From assembly GCA_902775135.1 (NCBI GenBank), contig CACYKY010000005.1, positions 1 to 64,000 on the forward strand: a DNA stretch of 64,000 bases, in the 5' to 3' direction. The notes beneath the pieces are model-generated. The model did not search any database, had not been told where the DNA came from, and was given only the letters and a program-made list of their open reading frames with translations. Position 1 is the first letter of the stretch, and each line of letters opens with the position of its first letter. A program made the translations under genes and the position numbers. Positions 1-7,636 of this stretch are shown piece by piece. This stretch comes from an uncultured Bacteroidota bacterium. GTDB taxonomy: Bacteria > Bacteroidota > Bacteroidia > Bacteroidales > P3.

Positions 1-95
1 TCACGATCGACCTCACGGGCTATGCCCAGGGTGCCTACTTCGTCCGCATCACCGGCGAGCAGGTCAACGCCATCCGCAAGCTCATCGTGAAGTAA
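1..95 (+). CDS. C-terminal end of a T9SS-sorted secreted protein (partial)
   Basis: Only the last 30 codons are in the window, reading from base 3 to the TAA at 93-95. The peptide ends GAYFVRITGEQVNAIRKLIV plus K. The G-x-Y-x-V-R-I pattern followed by a short basic end with LIVK is the usual close of a type IX secretion (type A) C-terminal sorting domain, so the missing upstream part is probably an exported surface or secreted protein. What the mature protein does cannot be told from this fragment. A strong terminator follows at 147-183. Confidence 0.75.
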   Translation, partial: TIDLTGYAQGAYFVRITGEQVNAIRKLIVK

Positions 96-110
96 CACTT
101 CCCCCATGGC

Positions 111-132
111 CCGCAGGCATTCCTGCCTGCGG
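111..132. other. Intergenic inverted repeat
   Basis: A 9-bp perfect stem, CCGCAGGCA at 111-119 and TGCCTGCGG at 124-132, with a four-base loop. It lies between the stop codon and the better terminator at 147-183. It has no T-run of its own and may protect the mRNA 3' end or assist termination. Confidence 0.45.
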
Positions 133-146
133 CCATCCTTTGGAAT

Positions 147-183
147 CCCCGCGCAAAACGTTGCGCGGGGATTTCTTTTTTTG
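147..183 (+). terminator. Rho-independent terminator
   Basis: A perfect 10-bp stem, CCCCGCGCAA at 147-156 and TTGCGCGGGG at 161-170, with loop AACG, followed by a T-rich run to 182. It ends transcription of the T9SS cargo gene. The last T residues also form part of the -33 element of the next promoter. Confidence 0.9.
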
Positions 184-210
184 CCATGTTAAAAAAAAAG
201 TGTATTTTTG
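180..210 (+). promoter_or_regulatory. Bacteroidota-type promoter of the GT2 gene
   Basis: TTTG at 180-183 (-33 box) and TATTTTTG at 203-210 (-7 box, consensus TAnnTTTG) are 19 bases apart, the usual spacing of the Bacteroidota primary sigma factor. The ATG of the mannosyltransferase-like gene follows at 235. Confidence 0.8.
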
Positions 211-234
211 CATCGTAATTATATTGGATTTATT

Positions 235-960
235 ATGTCTGACACACTGGTTATCACCCCGACTTACAATGAGAAGGAGAACATCGAGGCCATCATCCGC
301 AAGGTCTTTTCGCTCCAGAAAGAGTTCGATATGCTCATCATAGAGGACAATTCGCCCGACGGCACCGCCGATATTGTCAAGCGTCTGATGAAAGAATTCC
401 CTGAGAGGTTGTTCATCGTGGAGCGCAAGGGCAAACTGGGTCTCGGTACCGCCTACCTGGAGGGTATGCGCTGGGGCAACGAGCACGGATACGAATACAT
501 GATTGAGATGGATGCCGACTTCAGCCATAACCCCGACGATCTGGAACGCCTCTATGAGGCCTGTTCCACCGGCAAGGGTGATGTGGTGGTGGGTAGCCGC
601 TATGTGGGTGGTAAAATCAGCGTCGTCAACTGGCCCATGGGCCGTTTGATGATGAGCTACTACGCCTCGAAATATGTCCGCATAGTTACCGGCATGAAGG
701 TGTGTGACGCCACCGCAGGCTTCGTCTGCTGGAGTCGCCGTGTGCTGGAGAAGATGAAGTTCGACAAGGTGAAGTTCGTCGGCTACGCCTTCCAGATCGA
801 GATGAAGTACACCGCCACCCGTTTGGGCTTCAAGGTCTACGAGGTGCCCATCATCTTCACCGACCGTGTGCTCGGTGTGAGCAAGATGAGCATGAAGATC
901 TTCAAGGAGGCCTTCTTCGGGGTCTTCAACCTGCGCTTCCGCAACTGGCGCAACTACTGA
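235..960 (+). CDS. Polyprenol monophosphomannose synthase-like GT2 glycosyltransferase
   Basis: This 241-residue protein is a family 2 glycosyltransferase that resembles dolichol/polyprenol-phosphate mannosyltransferases. Such enzymes move a sugar from a nucleotide donor to a polyprenyl phosphate on the inner face of the membrane. Visible motifs are PTYNEKEN (9-16), EDNSPDGT (37-44) and the metal-binding MDADFSHNP (92-100). There is no C-terminal membrane domain, as in the single-domain bacterial enzymes. ATG 235 is chosen because the upstream TTG at 208 overlaps the promoter -7 box. The sugar donor and the final acceptor are inferred from the family only. The gene stands alone between two transcription signals. 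Confidence 0.85.
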   Translation: MSDTLVITPTYNEKENIEAIIRKVFSLQKEFDMLIIEDNSPDGTADIVKRLMKEFPERLFIVERKGKLGLGTAYLEGMRWGNEHGYEYMIEMDADFSHNPDDLERLYEACSTGKGDVVVGSRYVGGKISVVNWPMGRLMMSYYASKYVRIVTGMKVCDATAGFVCWSRRVLEKMKFDKVKFVGYAFQIEMKYTATRLGFKVYEVPIIFTDRVLGVSKMSMKIFKEAFFGVFNLRFRNWRNY

Positions 961-986
961 GGCTCTGTAACCACTCGAATCTCCCA

Positions 987-1032
987 GCCCTTGCGGGCTG
1001 TAATCCATAAATCTATATGTTAGTTATGGATT
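987..1032. other. Two small intergenic inverted repeats
   Basis: AGCCC/GGGCT at 987-1000 and a 9-bp pair AATCCATAA (1002-1010) / TTATGGATT (1024-1032) lie after the GT2 stop codon. They may act as a weak terminator or processing site. A TAGATTTTG sequence just downstream resembles a -7 box with one extra base, so the DPP IV promoter is uncertain. Confidence 0.35.
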
Positions 1033-1110
1033 TATAGATTTTGCCTGCCGCAGGCAGGGCAGGAGAAAAGAAAAGATTAACTGAGTTAAAAGAAAAAAGA
1101 ATATCAAGAT

Positions 1111-3129
1111 ATGAAGAAATCTCTATTGACTATCGCGGTGCTGCTCCTGGCGGGCACCGCTTTTGCGCAGGAACGCCTCCTGCAGTGGGACCAACTGATG
1201 GACCGCAACCTCTACCCCCAGCGCGAGATGATGAGTTTCATCTTCGCCCCCGACGGCAAGACCGTCACCTATTACAAGGGTGGCGAGGACAAGGGTTTCT
1301 ACGGTTTCGACGGCAAGAAGGAATTCAAGCTCACCGAAGCCCAGCAGGACTGGCGCAAGCCCAAGGATAGCGATCCCAAGCTGGAGGAGCGTGTGGAGAA
1401 AAAAGAGGGCAACCTCTATGTCGACGGCAATCTCGTTGAGCGCGGCGACGGCTACAATGTGGTCCTCGGCGAGAGTGTCCACCGCAACGAGTTCGGCATC
1501 AACGGCGGTCTCTTCTGGTCGCCCAAGGCCAGCCGTCTGGCCTTCTATCGCATGGACCAGAGCATGGTGGTGGACTATCCGCTGGTGAATACCAAAGCCC
1601 GTGAGGCCGAGCCCATGCCCATCAAGTATCCCATGGCCGGCATGCAGAGCCACTGGGTTACCGTGGGCGTCTATGAGCCTGCTACCGGTAAACTGATTTA
1701 TCTCAACTCTGTCCGCGACACCACGGTGCACGAGCGCGAGATGTACCTCACCAATATTGCCTGGAGCCCCGACGAGAAATATGTATTCATCGCCAAGGTG
1801 AACCGCGAGCAGAACCACATGTGGCTCGAGCAGTACGACGCCGCCACAGGCGACTTCATGAAGGTGCTCTTCGAGGAGACCAACCCCCGCTACGTCGAGC
1901 CCTGCGAGCCCATGATCTTCCTGCCAAGCAACGGCAAGCGGTTGCCTGGCGGCGACCAGTTCCTCTGGTTTTCGATGCGCGACGGCTACAAGCACCTCTA
2001 CCTCTACAATATGGATGGTTCGCTTGTGAAACAGGTGACCAAAGGCGAGTACGAGGTTGAGGGCTTCATCCAGTTCGACAAGAAGGGCGAGAATATCTTC
2101 ATCTATGCCAACAAGGACAACCTCGCAGGCCGCGATGCCTACCGCGTGAACCTGAAGAAAGGCACTATGGAGTGCATGACGATGCTGGAGAACGGCTTGC
2201 ACGGCACTCACAGCGTGGCCATCAACGAGGCAGGTACCATGTGGGTCGACCTCTGGAACAGCGTCGATGTGCCTATGCGTGCCGACCTGCGCGACTGGAA
2301 GCACAAGAACCCCATCAAGACCTTCTTCGAGGCTGAGAACCCCTTGAAAGACTACGCTATGCCCGAGGTGAAACTTGGCACCATCAAGGCCGCTGACGGC
2401 AAGACCGACCTCTACTACCGCCTCATCACGCCTCCCCATATGGAGAAGGGTAAAAAATATCCCACGCTGGTGTATGTCTATGGCGGCCCGCACTCGCAGC
2501 TTGTCACCGACAGCTGGCTGGCTGGCGGCAACCTCTACTTCCTCCGTCTCGCCCAGCAGGGCTATGTGGTCTTCACCGTCGACAACCGCGGCACCGACAA
2601 CCGTGGCTTCGAGTTCGAGAGCTGCACTCACCGTCGCCTCGGCGAGATTGAGATGGCCGACCAGATGGAAGGCGTCAAGTTCCTGAAGAGCCTGCCCTAT
2701 GTGGACCAAGACCGTATGGGTGTCGAAGGTTGGAGCTTCGGCGGCTTCATGACCATCACCATGAAACTGGCACACCCCGAGGTGTTCAAGGTGGGTTGCG
2801 CCGGCGGCCCTGTCATCGACTGGAAATGGTACGAGATTATGTATGGCGAGCGCTATATGGATACCCCGCAGGAGAACCCCGAGGGCTACGAGGCCAACAG
2901 CCTCCTCAACAAGGCCAAGAATCTTGAAGGCCGCCTGCTGGTCATCCAGGGCGCTGAAGACAACACCGTGGTGCCGCAGCACAGCACCGAGTTCATCGAG
3001 CGCTGCATCAACAATTACAAGCAGGTGGACTACTTTGCCTATCCCCACCATGAGCACAACGTCCTCGGCCGCGAACGCCTGCACCTCTACCAGAAGATGT
3101 TCCAGTACTACGAGGACTTCCTGAAATAA
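1111..3129 (+). CDS. Dipeptidyl peptidase IV-type S9 serine peptidase
   Basis: A 672-residue prolyl dipeptidyl peptidase that should remove X-Pro or X-Ala dipeptides from peptides in the periplasm or at the surface. It has a signal peptide (1-20, ending TAFAQ), a DPP IV-type beta-propeller half (about 25-420) and an alpha/beta-hydrolase S9 domain (about 430-672). The catalytic set reads Ser542 in GWSFGGF, Asp617 in GAEDN and His649 in HHEHNV. The propeller carries the conserved HRNEFGI and YRMDQSMV segments of Bacteroidota DPP IV. In Porphyromonas such enzymes support growth on peptides. Its stop shares one base with the ATG of the next gene (TAATG), so the two are probably translated together. 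Confidence 0.93.
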   Translation: MKKSLLTIAVLLLAGTAFAQERLLQWDQLMDRNLYPQREMMSFIFAPDGKTVTYYKGGEDKGFYGFDGKKEFKLTEAQQDWRKPKDSDPKLEERVEKKEGNLYVDGNLVERGDGYNVVLGESVHRNEFGINGGLFWSPKASRLAFYRMDQSMVVDYPLVNTKAREAEPMPIKYPMAGMQSHWVTVGVYEPATGKLIYLNSVRDTTVHEREMYLTNIAWSPDEKYVFIAKVNREQNHMWLEQYDAATGDFMKVLFEETNPRYVEPCEPMIFLPSNGKRLPGGDQFLWFSMRDGYKHLYLYNMDGSLVKQVTKGEYEVEGFIQFDKKGENIFIYANKDNLAGRDAYRVNLKKGTMECMTMLENGLHGTHSVAINEAGTMWVDLWNSVDVPMRADLRDWKHKNPIKTFFEAENPLKDYAMPEVKLGTIKAADGKTDLYYRLITPPHMEKGKKYPTLVYVYGGPHSQLVTDSWLAGGNLYFLRLAQQGYVVFTVDNRGTDNRGFEFESCTHRRLGEIEMADQMEGVKFLKSLPYVDQDRMGVEGWSFGGFMTITMKLAHPEVFKVGCAGGPVIDWKWYEIMYGERYMDTPQENPEGYEANSLLNKAKNLEGRLLVIQGAEDNTVVPQHSTEFIERCINNYKQVDYFAYPHHEHNVLGRERLHLYQKMFQYYEDFLK

Positions 3130-3953
3130 TGGCCGGCAAGGACAATAACTATCCCGGATATCCCGGATATTCCGGAATTCCCGGAAACTCCGGAACTTCC
3201 GGCCCCTCCGGCTATTCCGGCCAGTACCGCCGCTATTCAGACGGCACTGCCAGTGCCCTGCGCAAGCCTGTTGTCTACACCTCCCTGCGCTTCTATCAGC
3301 GCAGCGATGTGCTCTACCAGCTCACGCAGGTCTTCTGCCAGCGCTACCTGCCCAAACACGGCGACCGCACCGTAGACCAAATGGTGCAGGCGGCGCGCAG
3401 CATCAAGCAGAACATTGCCGAGGGTAGCAGCGACGGGCAGACCTCGATGGAGATAGAGCTGAAGCTTCTCGGCGTGGCACGCGGCAGCAACAAGGAACTG
3501 CTGGAAGACTATCAGGATTACCTGAAACGGCACAGTCTTGTTGAGTGGCGCGGTTCAAATCCCCGCTTTGAGCAACTGCACTCCTTCTGTCGCAGCCACA
3601 GCCTGCACAATGACTACGTACCCCTCTTCGACAAGATGGACGACGAGGAACTGGCCAATATGGCCATCTGCCTGTGCCATCAGGTGGATTCGGGCCTGAC
3701 GAAATACCTCGAACGCAAGGACCGTGAGTTCACCACCGAGGGTGGCATCCGCGAACGTATGACCGCTGCCCGCCTGGGCCAGCGCGAGAGCCAACGGCAG
3801 ACCATCGACCGTCAGGCCGCCGAAATAGCGGCCCTCCGCGCCGAAGTGGCCCGCCTCACAGCCCTGCTAAACCAGGCCGGGTTATCCCCGGAGAAACCGG
3901 AAATCCCGGATAATTCGGATAATCCGGAAATTCCGGAAATTCCGGAAAAATAA
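3129..3953 (+). CDS. Four-helix-bundle (23S rRNA IVP/Avd-like) protein with repeat-coded ends
   Basis: A 274-residue protein in three parts. Residues 8-31 are a collagen-like run of eight xPG/xSG triplets. Residues about 46-225 match the four-helix-bundle family named after proteins encoded in spirochaete 23S rRNA intervening sequences, including the Bacteroidota suffix-domain form; key stretches are DRTVDQMVQAARSIKQNIAEG and EGGIRERMTAARLGQRE. A coiled-coil stretch (about 222-250) leads to a tail of seven PE/PD triplets. The protein ends are coded by 9-bp DNA repeats described separately. Function is unknown; the family is related in fold to Avd of diversity-generating retroelements, but no reverse transcriptase or variable repeat is nearby. 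It lies between DPP IV and ribE without a promoter of its own. Confidence 0.8.
   Translation: MAGKDNNYPGYPGYSGIPGNSGTSGPSGYSGQYRRYSDGTASALRKPVVYTSLRFYQRSDVLYQLTQVFCQRYLPKHGDRTVDQMVQAARSIKQNIAEGSSDGQTSMEIELKLLGVARGSNKELLEDYQDYLKRHSLVEWRGSNPRFEQLHSFCRSHSLHNDYVPLFDKMDDEELANMAICLCHQVDSGLTKYLERKDREFTTEGGIRERMTAARLGQRESQRQTIDRQAAEIAALRAEVARLTALLNQAGLSPEKPEIPDNSDNPEIPEIPEK
3150..3221 (+). repeat. 5' array of eight 9-bp TCCGGA repeats inside a gene
   Basis: Eight units of nine bases, type TATTCCGGA, in exact phase with three codons each (Tyr/Ile/Asn-Pro/Ser-Gly). The core TCCGGA is itself palindromic. The reverse complement of a unit, TCCGGAATA, nearly equals the unit of the 3' array at 3888-3950. 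Confidence 0.9.
3888..3950 (+). repeat. 3' array of seven 9-bp CCGGAAATT repeats inside a gene
   Basis: Seven units of nine bases, type CCGGAAATT, read in a different frame from the 5' array and coding Pro-Glu/Asp-X triplets right up to the stop codon at 3951. Relative to the 5' array the units are inverted, so the two ends of the gene can in principle pair in DNA or mRNA. Confidence 0.9.
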
Positions 3954-3976
3954 AAAAAGAAAAAAAACAACACACC

Positions 3977-4588
3977 ATGTTTACAGGAATTATTGAAACG
4001 ACGGCCCGCGTCGTCAAGATTGAGAAAGAGAACACCAACTACCACTTCACCCTCGAGGTGCCTTTCGGCGACGAGTTGGCCATCGACCAGAGTATGGCCC
4101 ACGACGGATGCTGCCTCACGGTGGTGAAGGTCGACAAAGAGAAGAAACAATATGTGGTTACCGCTATGGATGAGACCATGCTGAAGACCAACCTCGGCAC
4201 TTGGAAGGTGGGCACGGAAGTCAATGTGGAACGTTCCATGCGCATGGACGGCCGCTTCGACGGCCACATCGTCCAGGGCCATGTCGACCAGACGGCCACC
4301 TGCACCAAGGTGGTGGACGACAACGGTTCGTGGCGTTTCTATTTCGAGTACGATGCCAAGAATGCCCCCAGCATCACCGTTCCCAAGGGCAGCATCAGCA
4401 TCAACGGCGTCAGCCTGACTGTCGTCGACAGCGAGCCCGGCATGTTCTCCGTGGCCATCATCCCCTATACCTACCAGGTGACCAATTTCCACAATTTCAA
4501 GCCCGGTACGGTGGTGAACATCGAGTTCGACGTCTTCGGCAAATATGTGCAGCGCCTGCTGGAGCAGTATATGGCTGCGCAGAAATGA
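3977..4588 (+). CDS. ribE: Riboflavin synthase, alpha subunit
   Basis: A 203-residue enzyme that dismutates two 6,7-dimethyl-8-ribityllumazine molecules into riboflavin and a pyrimidine, the last step of riboflavin synthesis in the cytoplasm. It begins with the family signature MFTGIIE and contains two lumazine-binding repeats (about 1-95 and 96-195), with GHVDQTA opening the second as expected. Length is normal. The other rib genes are not in the window. It starts 24 bases after the four-helix-bundle gene and overlaps the next gene by four bases (ATGA), so it is likely part of one transcript from DPP IV to the exonuclease gene. Confidence 0.95.
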   Translation: MFTGIIETTARVVKIEKENTNYHFTLEVPFGDELAIDQSMAHDGCCLTVVKVDKEKKQYVVTAMDETMLKTNLGTWKVGTEVNVERSMRMDGRFDGHIVQGHVDQTATCTKVVDDNGSWRFYFEYDAKNAPSITVPKGSISINGVSLTVVDSEPGMFSVAIIPYTYQVTNFHNFKPGTVVNIEFDVFGKYVQRLLEQYMAAQK

Positions 4589-5238
4589 CGCATTTAGTCA
4601 TATTGGACTTCGACGGTACGCTGGCCGACACCCAGCCCATCATCATCGCCTCCATACAGCATACCCTGCGCGAGTTGCACCTGCCCTCGCGCAGTGATGC
4701 CGAATGCCGCTCCATTATCGGGCTGCCGCTGGCCCAATGCTTTGTGACACTCTGCGGCGTGGATGGTGAAACCGCCGAGCACTGTGCCGACGTCTACCGC
4801 CGCGTCTTCGACGAGTTGAACACCGATGGCAGGGTCGTTCTCTTCCCTCATGTCCTGGATACCATCATGGCCTTGCATGACCAAGGCTTGCAGTTGGCCA
4901 TCTGCAGCAGTCGCGGACGGCCTACGCTGGAGGGTTTCGTGAAGTCTTTCCATTTGGAGGACAATGTAAGCATGGTGGTCAGCGCCAACGACGTGCAGCA
5001 TCATAAGCCGCACCCCGAGCCTGTACAGAAGATACTCGCCGCCCTTGGCGTCGAGCCTGAGGAGGCTGTCGTCGTGGGCGATGCCAGCTACGACATCCTC
5101 ATGGGTCGCAATGCTGGCTGCTATACTGTGGGTGTCACCTACGGCAACCAGTCCCCTGCCGAACTGCGTGCCGCCGGCGCCGATATGCTTATCGCCGACT
5201 TCGCCGACCTGATGACCTTGAAATCGTTGCAACGATGA
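4585..5238 (+). CDS. HAD-superfamily phosphatase (phosphoglycolate phosphatase-like)
   Basis: A 217-residue haloacid dehalogenase-type hydrolase. Motif I is DFDGTLADT with nucleophile Asp8 and acid/base Asp10, motif II is in ICSSRG, the motif III lysine is in HHKPHP, and motif IV is VVGDASYD. An alpha-helical cap lies between motifs I and II, as in the Gph/PgmB group. The substrate is a small phosphorylated metabolite, not predictable here. Placement right behind ribE might suggest a flavin-pathway phosphatase (the pathway needs one), but this is only a hypothesis from position. The start is ATG 4585, overlapping the ribE stop. The gene overlaps the next one at 5235. Confidence 0.85.
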   Translation: MTHLVILDFDGTLADTQPIIIASIQHTLRELHLPSRSDAECRSIIGLPLAQCFVTLCGVDGETAEHCADVYRRVFDELNTDGRVVLFPHVLDTIMALHDQGLQLAICSSRGRPTLEGFVKSFHLEDNVSMVVSANDVQHHKPHPEPVQKILAALGVEPEEAVVVGDASYDILMGRNAGCYTVGVTYGNQSPAELRAAGADMLIADFADLMTLKSLQR

Positions 5239-5570
5239 GACCGCTGCTCGTCCATACCCGCCACTTCCCGCCGAAGAGGTTCTATGCCATCACATTGTTT
5301 CCGTTTGTGTTCTATAATGGCGACGCAATGACGGAGCGTGACATACGCCACGAGACGGTGCATCTGTGGCAGCAGGCTGCGCTGCTGGTGTTGCCGTTTT
5401 ACATTTTATACTTTGTTTTCTGGATGATAAATATGGCCCGCTTCCGCGACAGCCATCGTGCCTACCGCGAGATACCCTTCGAGCGCTCCGCCTACCGCCT
5501 CGAATCCATCCCCAACCTCCCAATTCTCACCATGGCCTTCGATTGGCTTTGCCCTCAAAAACAATCATAA
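5235..5570 (+). CDS. Small HExxH-containing membrane-associated protein
   Basis: A 111-residue protein with a zincin motif, HETVH (residues 39-43), followed at once by a hydrophobic segment (about 48-68, ALLVLPFYILYFVFW) and a FERSAY stretch whose Glu83 or nearby Glu90 could be a third metal ligand. This order is seen in small uncharacterised Bacteroidota proteins I recall. It may be a membrane-bound metallopeptidase, but no activity is known to me and the size is minimal. It overlaps the HAD gene stop (ATGA) and ends five bases before the exonuclease start, so it belongs to the same transcript. Confidence 0.7.
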   Translation: MRPLLVHTRHFPPKRFYAITLFPFVFYNGDAMTERDIRHETVHLWQQAALLVLPFYILYFVFWMINMARFRDSHRAYREIPFERSAYRLESIPNLPILTMAFDWLCPQKQS

Positions 5571-5575
5571 AAACA

Positions 5576-6067
5576 ATGAATGACTTTGCGGCGATAGACT
5601 TTGAAACGGCGAATGGGCAGCGCTCCAGCGTGTGCAGCGTGGGAGTTGTTGTGGTGCGTGGAGGCGTGGTGACGGATACGTTCTACAGCCTCATACAGCC
5701 GGAGCCAAACTACTACAGCTGGTTCTGCCAGCGGGTGCATGGGCTTGGCCACGAGGACACGGACGACGCCGAGGTGTTCCCGTCGGTGTGGCACAAGATA
5801 GAGCCGCTGATAGAGGGGCTGCCGCTAGTGGCGCATAACGCCATGTTCGACGAGGGGTGTCTGCGGGCGGTAATGCAAGTGTACCGGATGGACTGGCCGG
5901 GATATGTGTTCTATGACACGTTGCGAGTCTCGCGCCGCAAGCTGCGCGACCTCCCCAACCATCAGCTGCATACCGTCAGCGAGGCCTGCGGCTACTGTTT
6001 GGAGAACCACCACCACGCACTGGCGGACGCTGAGGCCTGTGCGGCGATAGCGTTGAAATTGCTTTAA
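5576..6067 (+). CDS. DnaQ-like 3'-5' exonuclease (DEDDh family)
   Basis: A 163-residue stand-alone exonuclease domain of the DNA polymerase III epsilon type. The acidic residues are visible: Asp8 and Glu10 in IDFET, the Asp in AHNAMFDEG, and the final HxxxxD group in HHALADAEA. Such single-domain enzymes trim DNA or RNA 3' ends; whether this one serves replication or repair is not evident. ATG 5576 fits family starts, although the frame stays open upstream across the previous gene. It is the last gene of the rightward run that begins with DPP IV. It faces the macrodomain gene, with 23 bases between the stops. Confidence 0.88.
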   Translation: MNDFAAIDFETANGQRSSVCSVGVVVVRGGVVTDTFYSLIQPEPNYYSWFCQRVHGLGHEDTDDAEVFPSVWHKIEPLIEGLPLVAHNAMFDEGCLRAVMQVYRMDWPGYVFYDTLRVSRRKLRDLPNHQLHTVSEACGYCLENHHHALADAEACAAIALKLL

Positions 6068-6090
6068 GGGGGGTGTCTTTGCTCCAAGCA

Positions 6091-6870
6091 TCAACGCTTT
6101 GCGAGCAGCTCACGATAGATATTGTAGTCGATGTCCTTGAAGACATTGAAAACAACGGTCCTCAGACTTGACGACTGGGGATTGTGGGTGATTTGTTTGC
6201 GGACCACGTCGACGGCAATCTCGGCGGCGCGACGGTTGGGGAAGTGGAATTCGCCGGTGGAGATGCAGCAGAAGGCAATGCTGCGGCAGCCGTGCTCTTT
6301 GGCCAGATAGAGACAGCTGCGGTAGCATCCGGCCAACAGCTCCTCCTGTCCCGTGGTGGGGGTATCGGTGTCGATGATGGGTCCGACGGTATGGATGACC
6401 CACTTGGCGGGCAGGTTGTAGCCGGGGGTGATGATGGCACCGCCCGTGGCAATGGTCTCGCCCTGCAGTATTTGGTTGCATTCCTTGCGCAGCTGTATTC
6501 CTGCAGCCGAATGGATGGCGTTGTCGATGCAGGCGTGCAGGGGGTGCCAGCAACCGAGTCCGCGACTGTTGGCGGCGTTGACGATGGCATCGACACGCAG
6601 GCGTGTGATGTCGCCTTGCCAGAGGAGCATGGAATGGGGTGTCTCGGAGATGTCTTTCAGCGACACAACGCCTTTCTCCTTCTTCTGGGCCTGTAGCTCG
6701 GCGTCCTGCGCCTGGAGGAACTCGATGTCCAAAGGTTGCGGGCTCCAGATGTTCATCAAGGCGCGCAGCAATTCCTTTTTTTCATGCAGCCTGTGTGGGA
6801 TTTCGGCCCTCGCATGGTTCTGCTTCAGGAGGTAGCGGATGCAGTAGTCGATGTTTTCAATCCTGTCCAT
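6091..6870 (-). CDS. Zinc-type macrodomain protein-ADP-ribose hydrolase
   Basis: A 259-residue protein with an N-terminal helical part (1-75) and a macro domain (about 80-259). The segment NAANSRGLGCWHPLHACIDN carries the Cys-His-Cys arrangement of zinc-dependent macrodomains that remove ADP-ribose from proteins and, in Firmicutes, partner the SirTM sirtuin. AIITPGYNLP and the glycine-rich loop near CISTGEFHFP complete the ADP-ribose pocket. No sirtuin, lipoyl or GcvH-like partner is next to it here. The ATG at 6870 is chosen; a GTG at 6882 would add four residues. It is transcribed leftward and nothing couples it to neighbours. Confidence 0.88.
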   Translation of the reverse strand: MDRIENIDYCIRYLLKQNHARAEIPHRLHEKKELLRALMNIWSPQPLDIEFLQAQDAELQAQKKEKGVVSLKDISETPHSMLLWQGDITRLRVDAIVNAANSRGLGCWHPLHACIDNAIHSAAGIQLRKECNQILQGETIATGGAIITPGYNLPAKWVIHTVGPIIDTDTPTTGQEELLAGCYRSCLYLAKEHGCRSIAFCCISTGEFHFPNRRAAEIAVDVVRKQITHNPQSSSLRTVVFNVFKDIDYNIYRELLAKR

Positions 6871-6957
6871 AGCGTTTGTCACAGTCGGTTACGATATTGT
6901 GTTCAATTGAATTCTCTTTTTTTCGTTGCTTTTTTGGCAGGGGGTTGGATTTGGGGG

Positions 6958-7218
6958 TTAGGGAACGGGATCGTAGCCGGATCCGCCCCAGGGGTTGCAG
7001 CGGAGGATGCGCTTGAGGGCTAGCCATCCGCCACGGAAGGGGCCGTACTTGCGGATGGCCTCTTGGGCGTACTGCGAGCAGGTGGGTGTGTAGCGGCAGG
7101 CAGGGGGCGTAAGGGGGGAGATGCAGGTGCGGTAGAAGGCTATGAGAGCCAGCATCAGCGAGCTCAGTAGCCAGCGAAGGGCGCGGTAGGGGAGGGCAAG
7201 GAGTTGGCGGAGGGTCAT
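6958..7218 (-). CDS. yidD: Membrane protein insertion efficiency factor YidD
   Basis: An 86-residue protein with the family hallmark: [20 protein letters not shown], then SQYAQEAI and a final [13 protein letters not shown]. YidD is an inner-membrane-associated helper of the YidC insertase. The amphipathic N-terminal helix (1-25) should bind the membrane. It overlaps rnpA by four bases, the classic rnpA-yidD order, although yidC itself does not follow here. The start MTLRQLL at 7218 was preferred over a longer upstream frame that only shadows rnpA. Confidence 0.93.
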   Translation of the reverse strand: MTLRQLLALPYRALRWLLSSLMLALIAFYRTCISPLTPPACRYTPTCSQYAQEAIRKYGPFRGGWLALKRILRCNPWGGSGYDPVP

Positions 7219-7625
7219 TGCTCGGATGGTTGGTTGGCGAGGATGTCTTTCTGCAACGCCAGGAGTAGTTTGTCCATCTTGTGGCCAAGCTGTTCGTAGG
7301 ACATGATGTCGTTGTGAATGTACACCATCGAGAAATAGAGAGTGAGCCCCTGCGATTGCAGGAAGTCGTAGAGGGCGCATTTGCGCAGTCGGTAGCATTC
7401 GCGTGTCAGCCGGCGGACATGGTTGCGGTCGACGGCATGGTGGAACTTACGTTTGGGGGCGACGATCATCACCTGACAGAGGGGATGAGAGAGGAGGGAA
7501 GCCTTGGGAGCAGTCATCCATTGGACACTATAAGGGAAAGCCATCAGTCGATGACCCTCGGAGTAGAGACGGTCGATCAGCTGACGGCTGCACAAACGTT
7601 CTTCTTTTTTGAAGGTGAAGCCCAT
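7215..7625 (-). CDS. rnpA: Ribonuclease P protein component
   Basis: A 136-residue basic protein that assists the RNase P RNA in removing 5' leaders from pre-tRNAs. The signature [13 protein letters not shown], preceded by [10 protein letters not shown], is the RNR motif region. The N-terminal [17 protein letters not shown] is also typical. It overlaps yidD downstream and starts 11 bases after hemD stops, so it is probably cotranscribed with hemD. Confidence 0.95.
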   Translation of the reverse strand: MGFTFKKEERLCSRQLIDRLYSEGHRLMAFPYSVQWMTAPKASLLSHPLCQVMIVAPKRKFHHAVDRNHVRRLTRECYRLRKCALYDFLQSQGLTLYFSMVYIHNDIMSYEQLGHKMDKLLLALQKDILANQPSEQ

Positions 7626-7636
7626 TGCCGGTTTCC

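Noticed and set aside
1123..3084. A 650-codon frame antisense to the DPP IV gene
   Set aside because: Same shadow effect; no motifs, no start signals, and the sense strand has a complete catalytic triad.
3129..3953. A diversity-generating retroelement, because the four-helix bundle resembles Avd
   Set aside because: No reverse transcriptase, template repeat or variable repeat occurs within the window, and the family also contains many stand-alone members.
3954..3976. FMN riboswitch ahead of ribE
   Set aside because: Only 23 A-rich bases lie between the genes, far too short.
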